This document shows positions 38,317 to 47,335 of a stretch of 64,000 nucleotides of DNA, in pieces (the stretch's first letter is position 1; the number at the start of each line of letters is the position of its first letter). Source of the stretch: Bacteroidota bacterium (GTDB taxonomy: Bacteria; Bacteroidota; Ignavibacteria; Ignavibacteriales; Ignavibacteriaceae). The stretch covers positions 151,213-215,212 of the forward strand of contig JAJYDC010000003.1 of assembly GCA_021777835.1 (NCBI GenBank), read 5' to 3'. The notes beneath the pieces were generated by a model, which was not told the origin of the DNA, did not search any database, and saw only the letters and a program-made list of their open reading frames with translations. Both the position numbers and the translations under genes were made by a program.

Positions 38317-40191
38317 TTACCTTACCTGTTTAAGAGGAAGATGAATCGTAAAAGTAGTTCCCTTATTTATGACACTCTCAACGTTTATAGTACCGTTGTG
38401 GTTATCAATAATCCCCCAGATAACGGAAAGCCCTAATCCCGTTCCCTTCTGTCCTTTTGTACTAAAGAAGGGTTCGAAGATTCTTGCTAAATCTTCCTTA
38501 GCTATTCCGCAGCCTGTATCTGATAGCTTGATTTCTATATATTCGCGCTTACCCTCGTTATCTACCGCATCCCATCTTTGCCAGCCGCAGCTTTTACTTG
38601 TGCAAGATTCAAATTTACCCTGTGTCGGTGCGTCAAATGATATTACTGCGGAGCCGCATTTAGGGCACTTTACATTTTCTTCCATTAAAGATGTATTGCA
38701 TTGAGGGCAGACAACTTTGGCGTCATTTTTAAGTTCAGTAATATTTGTAAGATGACGATTCCTTCCATAAACCGGATCAAAGTGAACAATATCTTCTCCT
38801 TCAGGAGAGAGTATTTTTAATTTGATGGAAGGCATTCCGTCGATTTTATACTCTTTGTCGGTTAAGTCATGGCGCTTTGGGCAGGTTGCCTTTTTAATAT
38901 GAGTAATTCCGTATGGCGATAGTGTAATTAATTCAGTACTTATTGATATTGTACCGCCTGAGGTACCAACTGCATCGGCAGCATTTACTACTAAGTTGAT
39001 AACGACTTGCTGCATCTGGTTTGCATCTACAGTAATTGTAGGCAGGTTCGGATTAAGATTTTTAATCAGCTTAATATGATTTATTGTAAGCTGATTCTCC
39101 ACTACCAGGACGGAGCGTTCGATAATTTCATTTATGTTAGCTTCATTCTTTTTAGGGACAGATTGTCTAGCGAAATCAAGTAAGCTCTTTACAATTTCCC
39201 TGCTTCTTTTAGTTTCTCTAACAATTACTTTTAGATCTTCATGAAGCTCCGGATTATTCTCAGTCCTCTTTAATAGGAAGCTGCTGTATGTAAGCACTCC
39301 CGTTAAGGGATTATTTATCTCATGAGCTACACCGGCGGCAAGTCTTCCGAGTGAAGCCATCTTATCAGATTGAAATAGCTGCATTCTGGCTTCGGATAAT
39401 TTTTGGGTCATATTGTTGAATGATCTTGCAAGCATGCCAAGTTCGTCTTTACGCCGGTCTCTAATAGTATAATTAAGATTTCCTACGCCTACCTGGTTAG
39501 TTGCCTTAAGCAGTTCGTTTACTGGCTTTACTACCCAGCGCCTTACAAAGAAGCCTATTATGAAGCTGAGAGCAAGAACCGCGGTAATGGCAAATATTAT
39601 TATTTCCATTTCGCTTTTCTGAATTTGCTTATCAACTTCTTCAAGAGAAATGGTAATGTCGAGGACGCCTAAAACAGTCTGTGATTTTTGATGAGCATGG
39701 CAATCAGCCTGCCAGCAAGATTGTTCGTTATAAATAGGGCTAATGATACCTAGTACTCTTGGCGCGGATTTAACCGGTCTAAATATTCTGGTTCTTCCTT
39801 TTATTGGTAAACGTTCGAGGGGTTTATTTGCGGCATGGCAGGCATAACAGCTTTCCTCGTTCTTATCTACCATTCTTCCTATATCTGCCTGGTGCGAAGA
39901 ATAAATTATTGCTCCGGCTTTATTTATAACGCGTACTGTTCTAATGCTTGGCTGTTCGCCTATAGTGTTAATTATTTTATTGATTCTATCACGCTGATTC
40001 AGCAGCATATCATAGCGGGTACTGTGTATTACAGTCTCACTTAACTGATTAGCGCCAAGTTCTACTTCCGCGAGAAGGCTAGTGCTGTGAGTGTGAATAT
40101 TGAAGTAAGAGAAAATTCCTATGGTCAATAATGCAGTAACGCCTACCGCAAGTATTAGTTTGAACCCTATTTGATTAAACATCGTTTTCAT
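38317..40191 (-). CDS. Sensor histidine kinase with periplasmic CxxCH motifs and a zinc-ribbon insertion in the ATPase domain
   Basis: This 624-residue kinase has TM1 (about 11-31), a periplasmic domain (32-192), TM2 (193-217), HAMP, HisKA with H290 in AHEINNPLTG, and a HATPase domain (N box near 395-405, DTGCGI at 558-563, GTGLGL at 583-588). The periplasmic domain carries CYACH (115-119) and CWQADCH (159-165), consistent with one or two c-type hemes. Between the N and G1 boxes lies a 125-residue insertion (about 425-550) with Cys at 437, 495/498, 509/512 and 530/535, two of them as CPxC pairs of a zinc ribbon. It lies 89 bp behind the 13-heme cytochrome gene and likely senses redox state or a heme ligand. 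Confidence 0.88.
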   Translation of the reverse strand: MKTMFNQIGFKLILAVGVTALLTIGIFSYFNIHTHSTSLLAEVELGANQLSETVIHSTRYDMLLNQRDRINKIINTIGEQPSIRTVRVINKAGAIIYSSHQADIGRMVDKNEESCYACHAANKPLERLPIKGRTRIFRPVKSAPRVLGIISPIYNEQSCWQADCHAHQKSQTVLGVLDITISLEEVDKQIQKSEMEIIIFAITAVLALSFIIGFFVRRWVVKPVNELLKATNQVGVGNLNYTIRDRRKDELGMLARSFNNMTQKLSEARMQLFQSDKMASLGRLAAGVAHEINNPLTGVLTYSSFLLKRTENNPELHEDLKVIVRETKRSREIVKSLLDFARQSVPKKNEANINEIIERSVLVVENQLTINHIKLIKNLNPNLPTITVDANQMQQVVINLVVNAADAVGTSGGTISISTELITLSPYGITHIKKATCPKRHDLTDKEYKIDGMPSIKLKILSPEGEDIVHFDPVYGRNRHLTNITELKNDAKVVCPQCNTSLMEENVKCPKCGSAVISFDAPTQGKFESCTSKSCGWQRWDAVDNEGKREYIEIKLSDTGCGIAKEDLARIFEPFFSTKGQKGTGLGLSVIWGIIDNHNGTINVESVINKGTTFTIHLPLKQVR

Positions 40192-40280
40192 TTTAACTGC
40201 CGGCTTTATTTAGAGCCAAGCATCCCGAATTTATATTTTATAACCTGAATACTTAAACACCTTATCTTTAGCTAGCTGTA

Positions 40281-41432
40281 CTAGCTTCGTTTACCGGCTA
40301 CCAATGTTCCCGGTTTATCTTTAGGAAAACTCTTATCGTCATGACAGTTTGTGCATGTCGGCGGTTTAGAAAAATCTTTATTTATATGGCAATCGCTGCA
40401 GTCAGCATCAAGGTGATTTTTACTTAGCTTAAGACCAGTAACCTCATGTTTGAAAGTACCGGGCTTCCAGTCCTTATGGCAGCTGATGCAGTTGTTATCC
40501 AACTTAGTGAACTTATATGAAGACCCGTGGCATTTAGTGCAAGACAGCTTTGCATGGAAACGGTTAAGTGCCCAGCCGGTTCTTATTTCATGGTTAAACG
40601 GCCCTGCTACTTTATCTTTATGGCATACGCTGCAATCGTCGTTTTGATGACAGGTGAAGCAAGGTTTATGATGCTCTGCTTTACTCTTCTGCATTTTAAT
40701 CGGCATACCTTCAGGATTGTTAACCATATTAGCTTTGCCTTTATCATGGCACATGCTGCAGTTTTGCTGTTGATGACAATCCACGCATTTAGCACCGAAT
40801 AAATTTATATGTTCATCGTGGAAGAAAGTTACAAGTTTGCCGTCCTTATCGTTTGTCTGAAAGACTAACTTCTTTGGTACTACTAATTTTGGATGAGTCT
40901 TGCTTTCTAGAGCTTTAGCTTTCTGCATCTCTGCGGAGCTTAACATAGAGCTCTTCAAAGCATGGCAAGAAACGCAATTATTTTGATGACTCCATTCACG
41001 ATGGCATGTAATGCACTGCCTGTGGTATGCTGCTTCAAGATCTGGTTTACTAATATCGTCTCGTTTTCTATTAAGAAGATGGCAGTTCTTGCAAGGCTGT
41101 ATTGGTCCGCTTGTATTGTAGTGATGGCATGTAGTGCAGCCGCCTGACATTTCTGCCATTTCCGCATGTATTCTATGCTGGAATATTACCGGCATATATT
41201 TTTTTGATATCTCTCCGAGAGTTACCACGTTCTTTGTTTTCTCAGCAGGCTGATAAACAGTAACCATAGAAGCGCGCGGGCATGCATTTAAGCACGGATC
41301 CTGTTTTGTAGGCACTTCACATGCATGGCAGGTTTTGCAAGTAAGACTTGTCGAAGGATGATTCTTAGAAATCTTATTTTGTGCGAAACATATTGCTGCT
41401 AATGCTGCCCAAAGCATAATAATCTTTTTCAT
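40281..41432 (-). CDS. Multiheme cytochrome c, 13 CxxCH motifs
   Basis: This 383-residue exported cytochrome has a signal peptide (about 1-18) and thirteen CxxCH heme-attachment motifs spread evenly along the chain (from CKTCH near residue 32 to CTNCH near 363), with many additional His residues as distal ligands. It should be a periplasmic electron carrier with one heme per roughly 29 residues. It overlaps the NrfD-like gene by 4 nt (ATGA). Together with the Fe-S and membrane subunits it resembles Hmc- or Cbc-type quinone/periplasm electron-transfer complexes. Confidence 0.93.
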   Translation of the reverse strand: MKKIIMLWAALAAICFAQNKISKNHPSTSLTCKTCHACEVPTKQDPCLNACPRASMVTVYQPAEKTKNVVTLGEISKKYMPVIFQHRIHAEMAEMSGGCTTCHHYNTSGPIQPCKNCHLLNRKRDDISKPDLEAAYHRQCITCHREWSHQNNCVSCHALKSSMLSSAEMQKAKALESKTHPKLVVPKKLVFQTNDKDGKLVTFFHDEHINLFGAKCVDCHQQQNCSMCHDKGKANMVNNPEGMPIKMQKSKAEHHKPCFTCHQNDDCSVCHKDKVAGPFNHEIRTGWALNRFHAKLSCTKCHGSSYKFTKLDNNCISCHKDWKPGTFKHEVTGLKLSKNHLDADCSDCHINKDFSKPPTCTNCHDDKSFPKDKPGTLVAGKRS

Positions 41433-42673
41433 TTTTCGCTTCCCCGGATTGAAAATTTAGTTGATAGAGAATAGCTCCTGTCCGGTTGACTGATGACCGG
41501 GAAGTTCATAACTATAAATCTATAGATCAGAATTAAGAGACAAATAAATCCAACGGTAATTGATATTTCCCCTATTGAAGGGAAATATGAGACTAATTTA
41601 TAAGGCGGATTATAAGCAATTACAAAGTCGTTAAGGCGGTTTATAAATACGCCGAAGATTACAAGTGAAGAGGCGACAAACAGCCACAATGGAGAATTCA
41701 AGACAGCCTTTGAAAGGAACATACGAAGCGGAATTATTACGCCGAACAAAAGTTCAATAACGAACATTACGCTTTGAAGGTTAAAGGATGTAAGATAGAC
41801 GAAAGTCTCTCTTATGAACATATCGCCTAGTTTAAATGCTAAATACACTCCGAGTATAGGAGCCACCATAGTGCCAAGCTTTGAGAGTACCTTCATTTCA
41901 GGCTTTAGTCCGAATGATCTTGCTGCTATTAAAGATTCAAAAATTACCATAGGGAAACCGACCGCTATAGCAGATAACAAAAACAGCAGAGGAAGAATCG
42001 GTGTTTGCCAGAGAGGATTTATTTTGGGTCCCGCTATGATCATTAAAGTTCCGAGAGACGACTGATGCAGTGTTGAAAGCACAACACCTGCAATTATAAA
42101 GATGAACATTGTTTTAGATAATCCACGGTTTAAGAGGATTAGAATTTTCTCAACAGGCTTGTTAAGAAAAGCAAATGCACCTTTAAGATTCATGTGACCG
42201 ATAAATCTTTCACATACGACAGGTAGAAATTCAATATAAAGAACCGTAACGTAAATCATTACGCAGATGCCTACTTCAAAAAGAGCGGAACTTCCGTTCC
42301 ACATTATTAACGGATGCCAGATATAATACCAGCGTCCTATATCTATAAATACGCCGATAGCGACGAAAGTATATCCAAGCATAGCAGTCAGTAGAGCAGG
42401 ACGAACGATGTCATGGTAGTATTCTCTATGTATAACATGTCCTAGGGCAGCAGTGGTAAAACCGCCTGCGGCTAGAGCTACTCCGGCAGCTACATCAATT
42501 CCTATCCATATTCCCCAGGGATATTGGTTATTAAGATTTGTTACTGCTCCTATGCCGAAGAAGAATCTTCCGGCTAACCAGAATAAGCCGTTCAGAGCAA
42601 ATAGAATTAGTATAACTACGCCCGGTGTGAAATATTTCTTTTTAATCTGTGCTGGTTTTGTATATGAGTCCAT
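41429..42673 (-). CDS. HybB/NrfD-family quinone-interacting membrane subunit
   Basis: This 414-residue polytopic protein has about ten hydrophobic segments and the HybB-type N-terminus (NGLFWLAGRFFFGIGAVTNLNNQYPWGIWIGIDVAAGVALAAGGF). NrfD/PsrC/HybB proteins bind quinone in the cytoplasmic membrane without heme and pass electrons to or from an attached Fe-S protein. It begins 8 bp after the Fe-S gene and overlaps the cytochrome gene, supporting a three-subunit complex. The direction of electron flow cannot be decided from sequence. Confidence 0.93.
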   Translation of the reverse strand: MDSYTKPAQIKKKYFTPGVVILILFALNGLFWLAGRFFFGIGAVTNLNNQYPWGIWIGIDVAAGVALAAGGFTTAALGHVIHREYYHDIVRPALLTAMLGYTFVAIGVFIDIGRWYYIWHPLIMWNGSSALFEVGICVMIYVTVLYIEFLPVVCERFIGHMNLKGAFAFLNKPVEKILILLNRGLSKTMFIFIIAGVVLSTLHQSSLGTLMIIAGPKINPLWQTPILPLLFLLSAIAVGFPMVIFESLIAARSFGLKPEMKVLSKLGTMVAPILGVYLAFKLGDMFIRETFVYLTSFNLQSVMFVIELLFGVIIPLRMFLSKAVLNSPLWLFVASSLVIFGVFINRLNDFVIAYNPPYKLVSYFPSIGEISITVGFICLLILIYRFIVMNFPVISQPDRSYSLSTKFSIRGSEK

Positions 42674-42681
42674 TTTAATCC

Positions 42682-43578
42682 CTATTCTTCAGATTCATTT
42701 TTTCTTTTGGTAATCCACATTAAACCGCCGAGTAGAGCATAAAGAGAGACTGGCGGGACGAAGTAAGCAAATATTCCATGCTGTATAGATTCGGATACTC
42801 CGGGAGCGGGTTTATCGCCGAGTTTTGGAAATTGCAGTTTAGAGAAATCTTGATTTGCGAGGTAGAGCCATGAGGTTCCTCCTACTTCATACTCACCAAA
42901 AATATGGTTTACGTACTTCTCAGGATTCCTTCTTATTCGTTCACGTGCAATTTTAACGAGGTCATTTCTATTGCCGTATGTTAGAGCTTCGACCGGGCAG
43001 ATTTCCACACAAGCGGGAAGCTTACCAACTTTAGTCCTTTCGAAGCAGAAGTCACACTTTTTAATTTGAGGATTTAGAGCTTTATCAAATTGGAATGCAG
43101 GTACCTGGAATGGACAAGCGACCATACAGTATCGGCATCCGATACATTTATTAGTATCCCAGACAACCGAGCCGTTTTCATGTTTAGAAAAGGCACCTAC
43201 TATGCATGCAGAGACACAAGCCGGATGATCACAGTGCATACATTGCACTTTAACATCCGTCGGAATCTCAGAATTTTGCGGATTAGGATACTCATTTACG
43301 ACAGTTAAAGCCGATTCATCGGGTCTTCTCATTTCCTTGAAGACTGATCTATCGCTGTATTTATCAAGAGACTGAGTAGGCAAATCATGAGCTGTTTTGC
43401 ATGCCCACTCGCAATTTCTGCAGCCTATGCATACAGTTGTATCTACAAGAACGCCCATCCGGTCTTCGGAGAGAATATCTTTTGGTGCTGCTTTTGCTGA
43501 TTTAATTGATAATCCGCTTATTGCAGTTCCTGCAATAGCGGTAGTTTTTAAGAAATCCCGTCTATTTTGTTTTCCCAT
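42682..43578 (-). CDS. Tat-exported four-cluster [4Fe-4S] ferredoxin subunit (HybA/HmcB-like)
   Basis: This 298-residue protein has a twin-arginine signal (NRRDFLKTTAIAGTAISGL) and four Cys clusters (CIGCRNCEWACKTAHD; CMHCDHPACVSAC; CIGCRYCMVAC; CDFCFERTK with CVEIC). A C-terminal membrane helix (about 268-290) anchors it facing the periplasm. This is the HybA pattern and pairs with the HybB-like gene 8 bp downstream. It is first in the operon, so the promoter lies in 43579-43700. Confidence 0.93.
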   Translation of the reverse strand: MGKQNRRDFLKTTAIAGTAISGLSIKSAKAAPKDILSEDRMGVLVDTTVCIGCRNCEWACKTAHDLPTQSLDKYSDRSVFKEMRRPDESALTVVNEYPNPQNSEIPTDVKVQCMHCDHPACVSACIVGAFSKHENGSVVWDTNKCIGCRYCMVACPFQVPAFQFDKALNPQIKKCDFCFERTKVGKLPACVEICPVEALTYGNRNDLVKIARERIRRNPEKYVNHIFGEYEVGGTSWLYLANQDFSKLQFPKLGDKPAPGVSESIQHGIFAYFVPPVSLYALLGGLMWITKRKNESEE

Positions 43579-44657
43579 GTTACATCCGTTACAAGTTTAA
43601 TGTTAGGTCATTGATTATAGTAACATTTGCTTTTATGTATAGTTAATTATATAAAACTATGCCAAAGTATAGCATTTTTGAAGGAAATTATAATTTGTTG
43701 CTAAATGAGTAGAATATTTGAAGTTATGGGGAGGTGAATGATACAACTGTTGAAAAATGCAATTTTACTTCTCGTAACTGAAAAATATTTAAATGACAAG
43801 TTGTTGTAAATGAGAAATTACTCTATTATTAAATCTACGTTCTTAAAGCGGGTAAACTCAAACTATTATAAGAAATGAGAAGAATGTGTGTTTGTAAACC
43901 TTGTCACAGGTAGAGGACAGGGGGAAGTATTATAGAAGAGGGAGAATAGGCCTCGATATAAGGAATCAATGCGCATTCAGAGTGTATTCAGAGTGCATTC
44001 AGAGTGCATTCAAAAATTCAGGTTGACTTGATTTGCGTTTTGAGGCGGAATAAGAATGAATGTTTCTTATTTCTTTAAAAACATTATAAATAAAAGAAAA
44101 AGCATTAAAGCTTGCTTTTAGCTAATGTAAAAAATTGGGATAAATAATGCAAGAGAGGAAAAGGGAAGATGTTAAAAAAAATAATAATAATGTTGTAGAT
44201 TGGCAAGTAATTTTATAAGTTGGTTCAAGAATTTATAGGGATAATGTATTTGACTTAATGATGGATACAGAAAATAAATTTCAGATGGATACGCATGGGG
44301 GGGATGCAGAGATGCACACGCAAATAAATATACCCACAAATAGTGAGAGCGGCATACTGCCGCAGCGGGGAATCTCAAATACATTTCAAAAAAATAAATC
44401 GAAAAATTTAGATAGAATAATTATTGACGGGAAGAATGGAGCCGTTGTATTTTTGGCCATAAAGAAAGACAGTCTTCACTTAACCGGCATGCAATGTTGT
44501 TGTTTATAAACTTGATTAAAAAGTAAGGATAGATATGATTAAATATCAACTAACTGAAGTTTTAAGAAAGTTAATAAAAATTCTAAAGAAGTTAAATCAA
44601 AGTTATCCAGAACGGATGGTTTAGTATGGATATAATAAATGAAATGAAACTAGGAAG
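43579..44657. other. Long intergenic region, G-rich on plus strand
   Basis: About 1.1 kb without a convincing gene separates the electron-transfer operon from the accessory region. From about 43860 to 44020 the plus strand is G/A-rich, the mirror of the C-rich stretch at 9.2-9.4 kb, and contains the inverted counterpart of the same 11-bp repeat. Two short frames (44258-44509 plus, 44172-44384 minus) overlap and resemble no protein. The operon promoter should lie near 43579-43700. Confidence 0.5.
43971..44012 (-). repeat. Tandem 11-bp repeat, inverted counterpart of 9171-9214
   Basis: Plus-strand units GCGCATTCA, GAGTGTATTCA, GAGTGCATTCA and GAGTGCATTCA are the reverse complement of the TGAATGCACTC units at 9171-9214. 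The first unit is partial. Confidence 0.85.
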
Positions 44658-44810
44658 ATGAGTCAATTAAATACCTATAATATAGTGAAAGCTGCTTCGC
44701 ACGACAATATTTTATCTGAAATTGAGGCGGTAACAAAACAGACTCAATTAAGAGCTAAAAATTGTTTTGTATTAGAAGAGCTCTATATTTTTTGCCTCAA
44801 CTTCGGATAA
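44658..44810 (+). CDS. Possible 50-residue ORF, doubtful
   Basis: ATG 44658 opens a 50-codon frame (MSQLNTYNIVKAASHDNILS to VLEELYIFCLNFG) with an AGGAAG purine stretch just upstream. It ends 33 bp before the broken serine-protease gene. No family was recognised; it could be a truncated gene remnant or chance. Confidence 0.25.
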   Translation: MSQLNTYNIVKAASHDNILSEIEAVTKQTQLRAKNCFVLEELYIFCLNFG

Positions 44811-44843
44811 AATACTTAACGTTAGTAATAAACAGAGGATGAC

Positions 44844-45842
44844 ATGGGAAAATCTATTAAAAAGGTTAAAATGGTTGATGAATTGAAAATCAATAACGAA
44901 GAAATAAAAAAAACTAATGAAGAAATTCCTAAACCCGTTGAATCGAAATCTGAAATACAATTTAGAGATGTATTCCAGGCGATGCAGCAGTCATTCTCTG
45001 AAACTCCCCCACCAAACTCTGACAAAATAAGAGATGATATAATTAAAAATTATTTAAAACAGAGGATACAGAAGTATCCTGTTGCAGCAGAATATAATAT
45101 AATGTTCCTCTTTGATGAAGGGACAATGGTGAAAAAAGATGCAGACAATATTTATTCAGCTGCCACAAAATTCCTTGAAAAGAAATCAATGTTGCTTGTA
45201 TTATATTCTTCGGGTGGAGTTATCGGGTCAGCATATTTAATTGGAAAGTTATGTCGATAGTATTCTAATAATAAATTTGCAGTTGTTGTTCCTCGATATG
45301 CTAAATCAGCGGCGACATTAATATGTTGTGCGGCTGATGAAATACATATGGGCAGTTTAAGCGAACTTGGTCCAATTGACCCACAAATTGATAATTTGCC
45401 CGCATTGGGTTTGAAAAGTGCAGTTGAGCATATCGCTGATTTGATACAGAGGTATCCAAGCTCATCAGAGATGTTCGCAAGATATCTAAATTATTCTTTG
45501 AAACCAGTGAATCTTGGTTATTACGAACGAGTCGCAGAATCAGCCTCTCAGTACGCGGAAAAATTACTCAAGACTCATTCTGATAATCTAAAATCTAGTC
45601 CAGCTAAAATCGCTAAAGATCTTGTTTATTCATATAAAGATCATGGTTTCGTTATTGACAAAACCGAGGCGTTAGAAATATTTGGCAAAAAAATAGTCAA
45701 GCATAATACCTCAGAGTATGAACTTGGTAATGCACTATATGAAGAATTATCCTTTATATCTAGGATAGCAGATGCTTTTGATCAATACTATTATTTAATT
45801 GGATCGTGTGATAGCGACCCAGTATTTCGAAAAAAGAAATAG
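44844..45842 (+). pseudogene. SDH_sah / SppA-ClpP-fold serine protease, interrupted by an in-frame TAG
   Basis: Two same-frame halves (44844-45257 and 45261-45842) make one protein of 332 residues split by a single TAG codon at 45258-45260. The first half carries the conserved SSGGVIGSAYLIGKL loop. The second starts with YSNNKFAVVVPRYAKSAATLICCAADEIHMGSLSELGPIDPQ, where the Ser of AKSAATL is the expected nucleophile of the serine-dehydrogenase-proteinase (PF01972-like) family. The family's link GKLCRxYS suggests a Glu or Gln codon became TAG. The second half alone (ATG 45348) would lack the active site. It is the first likely cassette gene of the integron-like region. Confidence 0.8.
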
Positions 45843-45846
45843 TTAT

Positions 45847-46036
45847 TTATAACCAGCGACTCAATACGACCGCTTCTTCGAGGCGGTCGTATTGAGTCGC
45901 GTTGGGTTTTGTATTCCAAAAATAGATTATTGTGTAAAGGTAATTTGTAAAATAAAATTGATTTGTAAGTTAATGTTGTGTTAACGAAACCATCATTGTA
46001 GTTCTAAATGGTGCATTAGGCTCAACGTCGTTATAC
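45847..46036 (+). other. attC-like recombination site, rearranged, with perfect hairpin
   Basis: The R''-like TTATAAC (45847-45853) is followed by an 18-nt left box at 45856-45873 in the layout shared by the other sites here (GCGACT, C, AATACG, A, CCGC). Its expected 16-nt partner is missing. Instead a perfect 18-bp inverted copy at 45883-45900 forms a strong hairpin with a 9-nt loop. The spacer ends with CGTTATAC (46029-46036) just before the Shedu-like gene, like the cassette joints elsewhere. Confidence 0.6.
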
Positions 46037-46049
46037 GTTTTAGAAAAAT

Positions 46050-46682
46050 ATGGATGAATATTATAAAATAACTGAACAGTATTTAAATGCATTACAATCA
46101 TCAAAAGATGAGCGAGAAATCCATGCTTTTTTAAAGTCCAGGCCATATTTGGTCAGAAATGCATTTAATGCTTGGGCTTGGAATCATGTTGAAGTTTTTC
46201 CTGAGTATCAACTTAATAATGAATATCGTATAGACTTTTTAATATTGAGTGCAGATTCTGGTCAATGGCATGTTAGCATAGTTGAATTGAAATCACCTTT
46301 TTTAAAACCATTCACAAAAGGAGGACTTTATTCAAAGTACTTGAATGAAGGGATTAAACAACTAGAAGAAAGAATTAAATGGCTTCATCTGAATCAAAAT
46401 AGATTTAGACAACAATTATCAAAACATTTTAGAAAAAATAATTCCATTGCCCATTGCTCAAACGCGGATGATCATATTTATGCATCAACTGAAATATTAG
46501 ACCCAAGAACATGTATATCTTTTCAATATTTTATTGTAATTGGAAGGCGAAATATGATTTCTCATGAATTGCAAAGTAGAAGACACTTAGCAGCAAGTGA
46601 AAAGATTGAAATTGCAACATATGATAGAATGATAGATATTGCTGAAGGGTTGGATAAAACTGAATCGGGAAAATATTTATAA
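46050..46682 (+). CDS. Shedu-like DUF4263 nuclease-fold protein
   Basis: This 210-residue protein resembles the DUF4263 domain of the Shedu anti-phage protein SduA. It has the N-terminal helical segment EREIHAFLKSRPYLVRNAF, then a PD-(D/E)xK core (EYRIDFLIL, HVSIVELKSPFLKPFTKGG) with the Asp and the E-x-K pair in place, and the downstream helix LNEGIKQLEERIKWL. It is shorter than many SduA proteins and seems to lack an extra N-terminal sensor domain. It sits alone between two attC-like sites, as expected of a cassette gene. A defence role is inferred from the family. Confidence 0.75.
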   Translation: MDEYYKITEQYLNALQSSKDEREIHAFLKSRPYLVRNAFNAWAWNHVEVFPEYQLNNEYRIDFLILSADSGQWHVSIVELKSPFLKPFTKGGLYSKYLNEGIKQLEERIKWLHLNQNRFRQQLSKHFRKNNSIAHCSNADDHIYASTEILDPRTCISFQYFIVIGRRNMISHELQSRRHLAASEKIEIATYDRMIDIAEGLDKTESGKYL

Positions 46683-46865
46683 CCACCTTTTCCACCTGAC
46701 CGAGTTTTTATCGGAACAGTATCTTAATAATCGGCCAATGTAATAAATTTATGCATTGTTATTCAGATTTTTCCTGTTAAGCAAAATTGATAATAATTAT
46801 TGGTACAGCATTTCTATTCGGCGTTCTTGTTCGGGGCGTATGGGTGAAAAGCCGTGCGGTTGGGT
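46677..46865 (+). other. attC-like site after the Shedu-like gene
   Basis: TTATAAC (46677-46683) overlaps the stop codon. The left box (46686-46703) reads CCTTTT, C, CACCTG, A, CCGA. On the right GGTGAAAAG (46843-46851) pairs with CTTTT-CACC if the extra C is bulged out, and GTTGGGT (46859-46865) fits the GTTRRRY core. The inner part of the arm no longer pairs, so the site is partly degenerate. Confidence 0.6.
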
Positions 46866-46896
46866 ATTTGGTTGATTTATAGAAAGGAGAAGTAAC

Positions 46897-47301
46897 ATGT
46901 TTAATTTTTTAATGCAAAAATACATGACTAAAGAAGCGAAAAGAATGGCTAATGAAATATATAATATTTATTGGGAAACAAAAAGAAACTATCCATCTCT
47001 TCCTGAAACTGAAATAATTATTCGTTCCTGTTTTGAGCCACAATCTTTTGAGAAATTGTCCGAGTCGTCAAGGGAAAGAGTATCCGTTTGTTGCGAGTCA
47101 GTTAATGGTCTATGTTATATGTTAGTTTTAGATAAGGGGAAATTTAAAAAACTAATGAATTTTAGGTCTCTTCAATTTACTAAATATATGGATGCTGAAT
47201 TAGAAAAATTAAATTTCCCAAAACAATCAAAAGAACAAAAACAAAGAATTTTGGAGGCAATGGAATTAAATATAGATGGTTGGGAAAAATTCGCTTTATA
47301 A
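46897..47301 (+). CDS. Hypothetical cassette protein, 134 residues
   Basis: A complete frame with AGAAAGGAG upstream of ATG 46897. The protein is mixed helical, Lys/Glu-rich, with Cys residues in IIRSCFEPQ and RVSVCCESVNGLCYM and no signal peptide. It is followed after 34 bp by a second unknown gene, and the two probably form one cassette. No family was recognised. Confidence 0.65.
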   Translation: MFNFLMQKYMTKEAKRMANEIYNIYWETKRNYPSLPETEIIIRSCFEPQSFEKLSESSRERVSVCCESVNGLCYMLVLDKGKFKKLMNFRSLQFTKYMDAELEKLNFPKQSKEQKQRILEAMELNIDGWEKFAL

Positions 47302-47335
47302 TTAAAACTAATTAAAACAAATTCAAGGAATTATA

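Noticed and set aside
44258..44509. 83-codon plus-strand frame in the long intergenic region
   Set aside because: The composition is unlike a protein (odd Met/Asp/His/Thr start, CCCL end), no ribosome-binding site was seen, and it overlaps an equally long antisense frame. Treated as noncoding.
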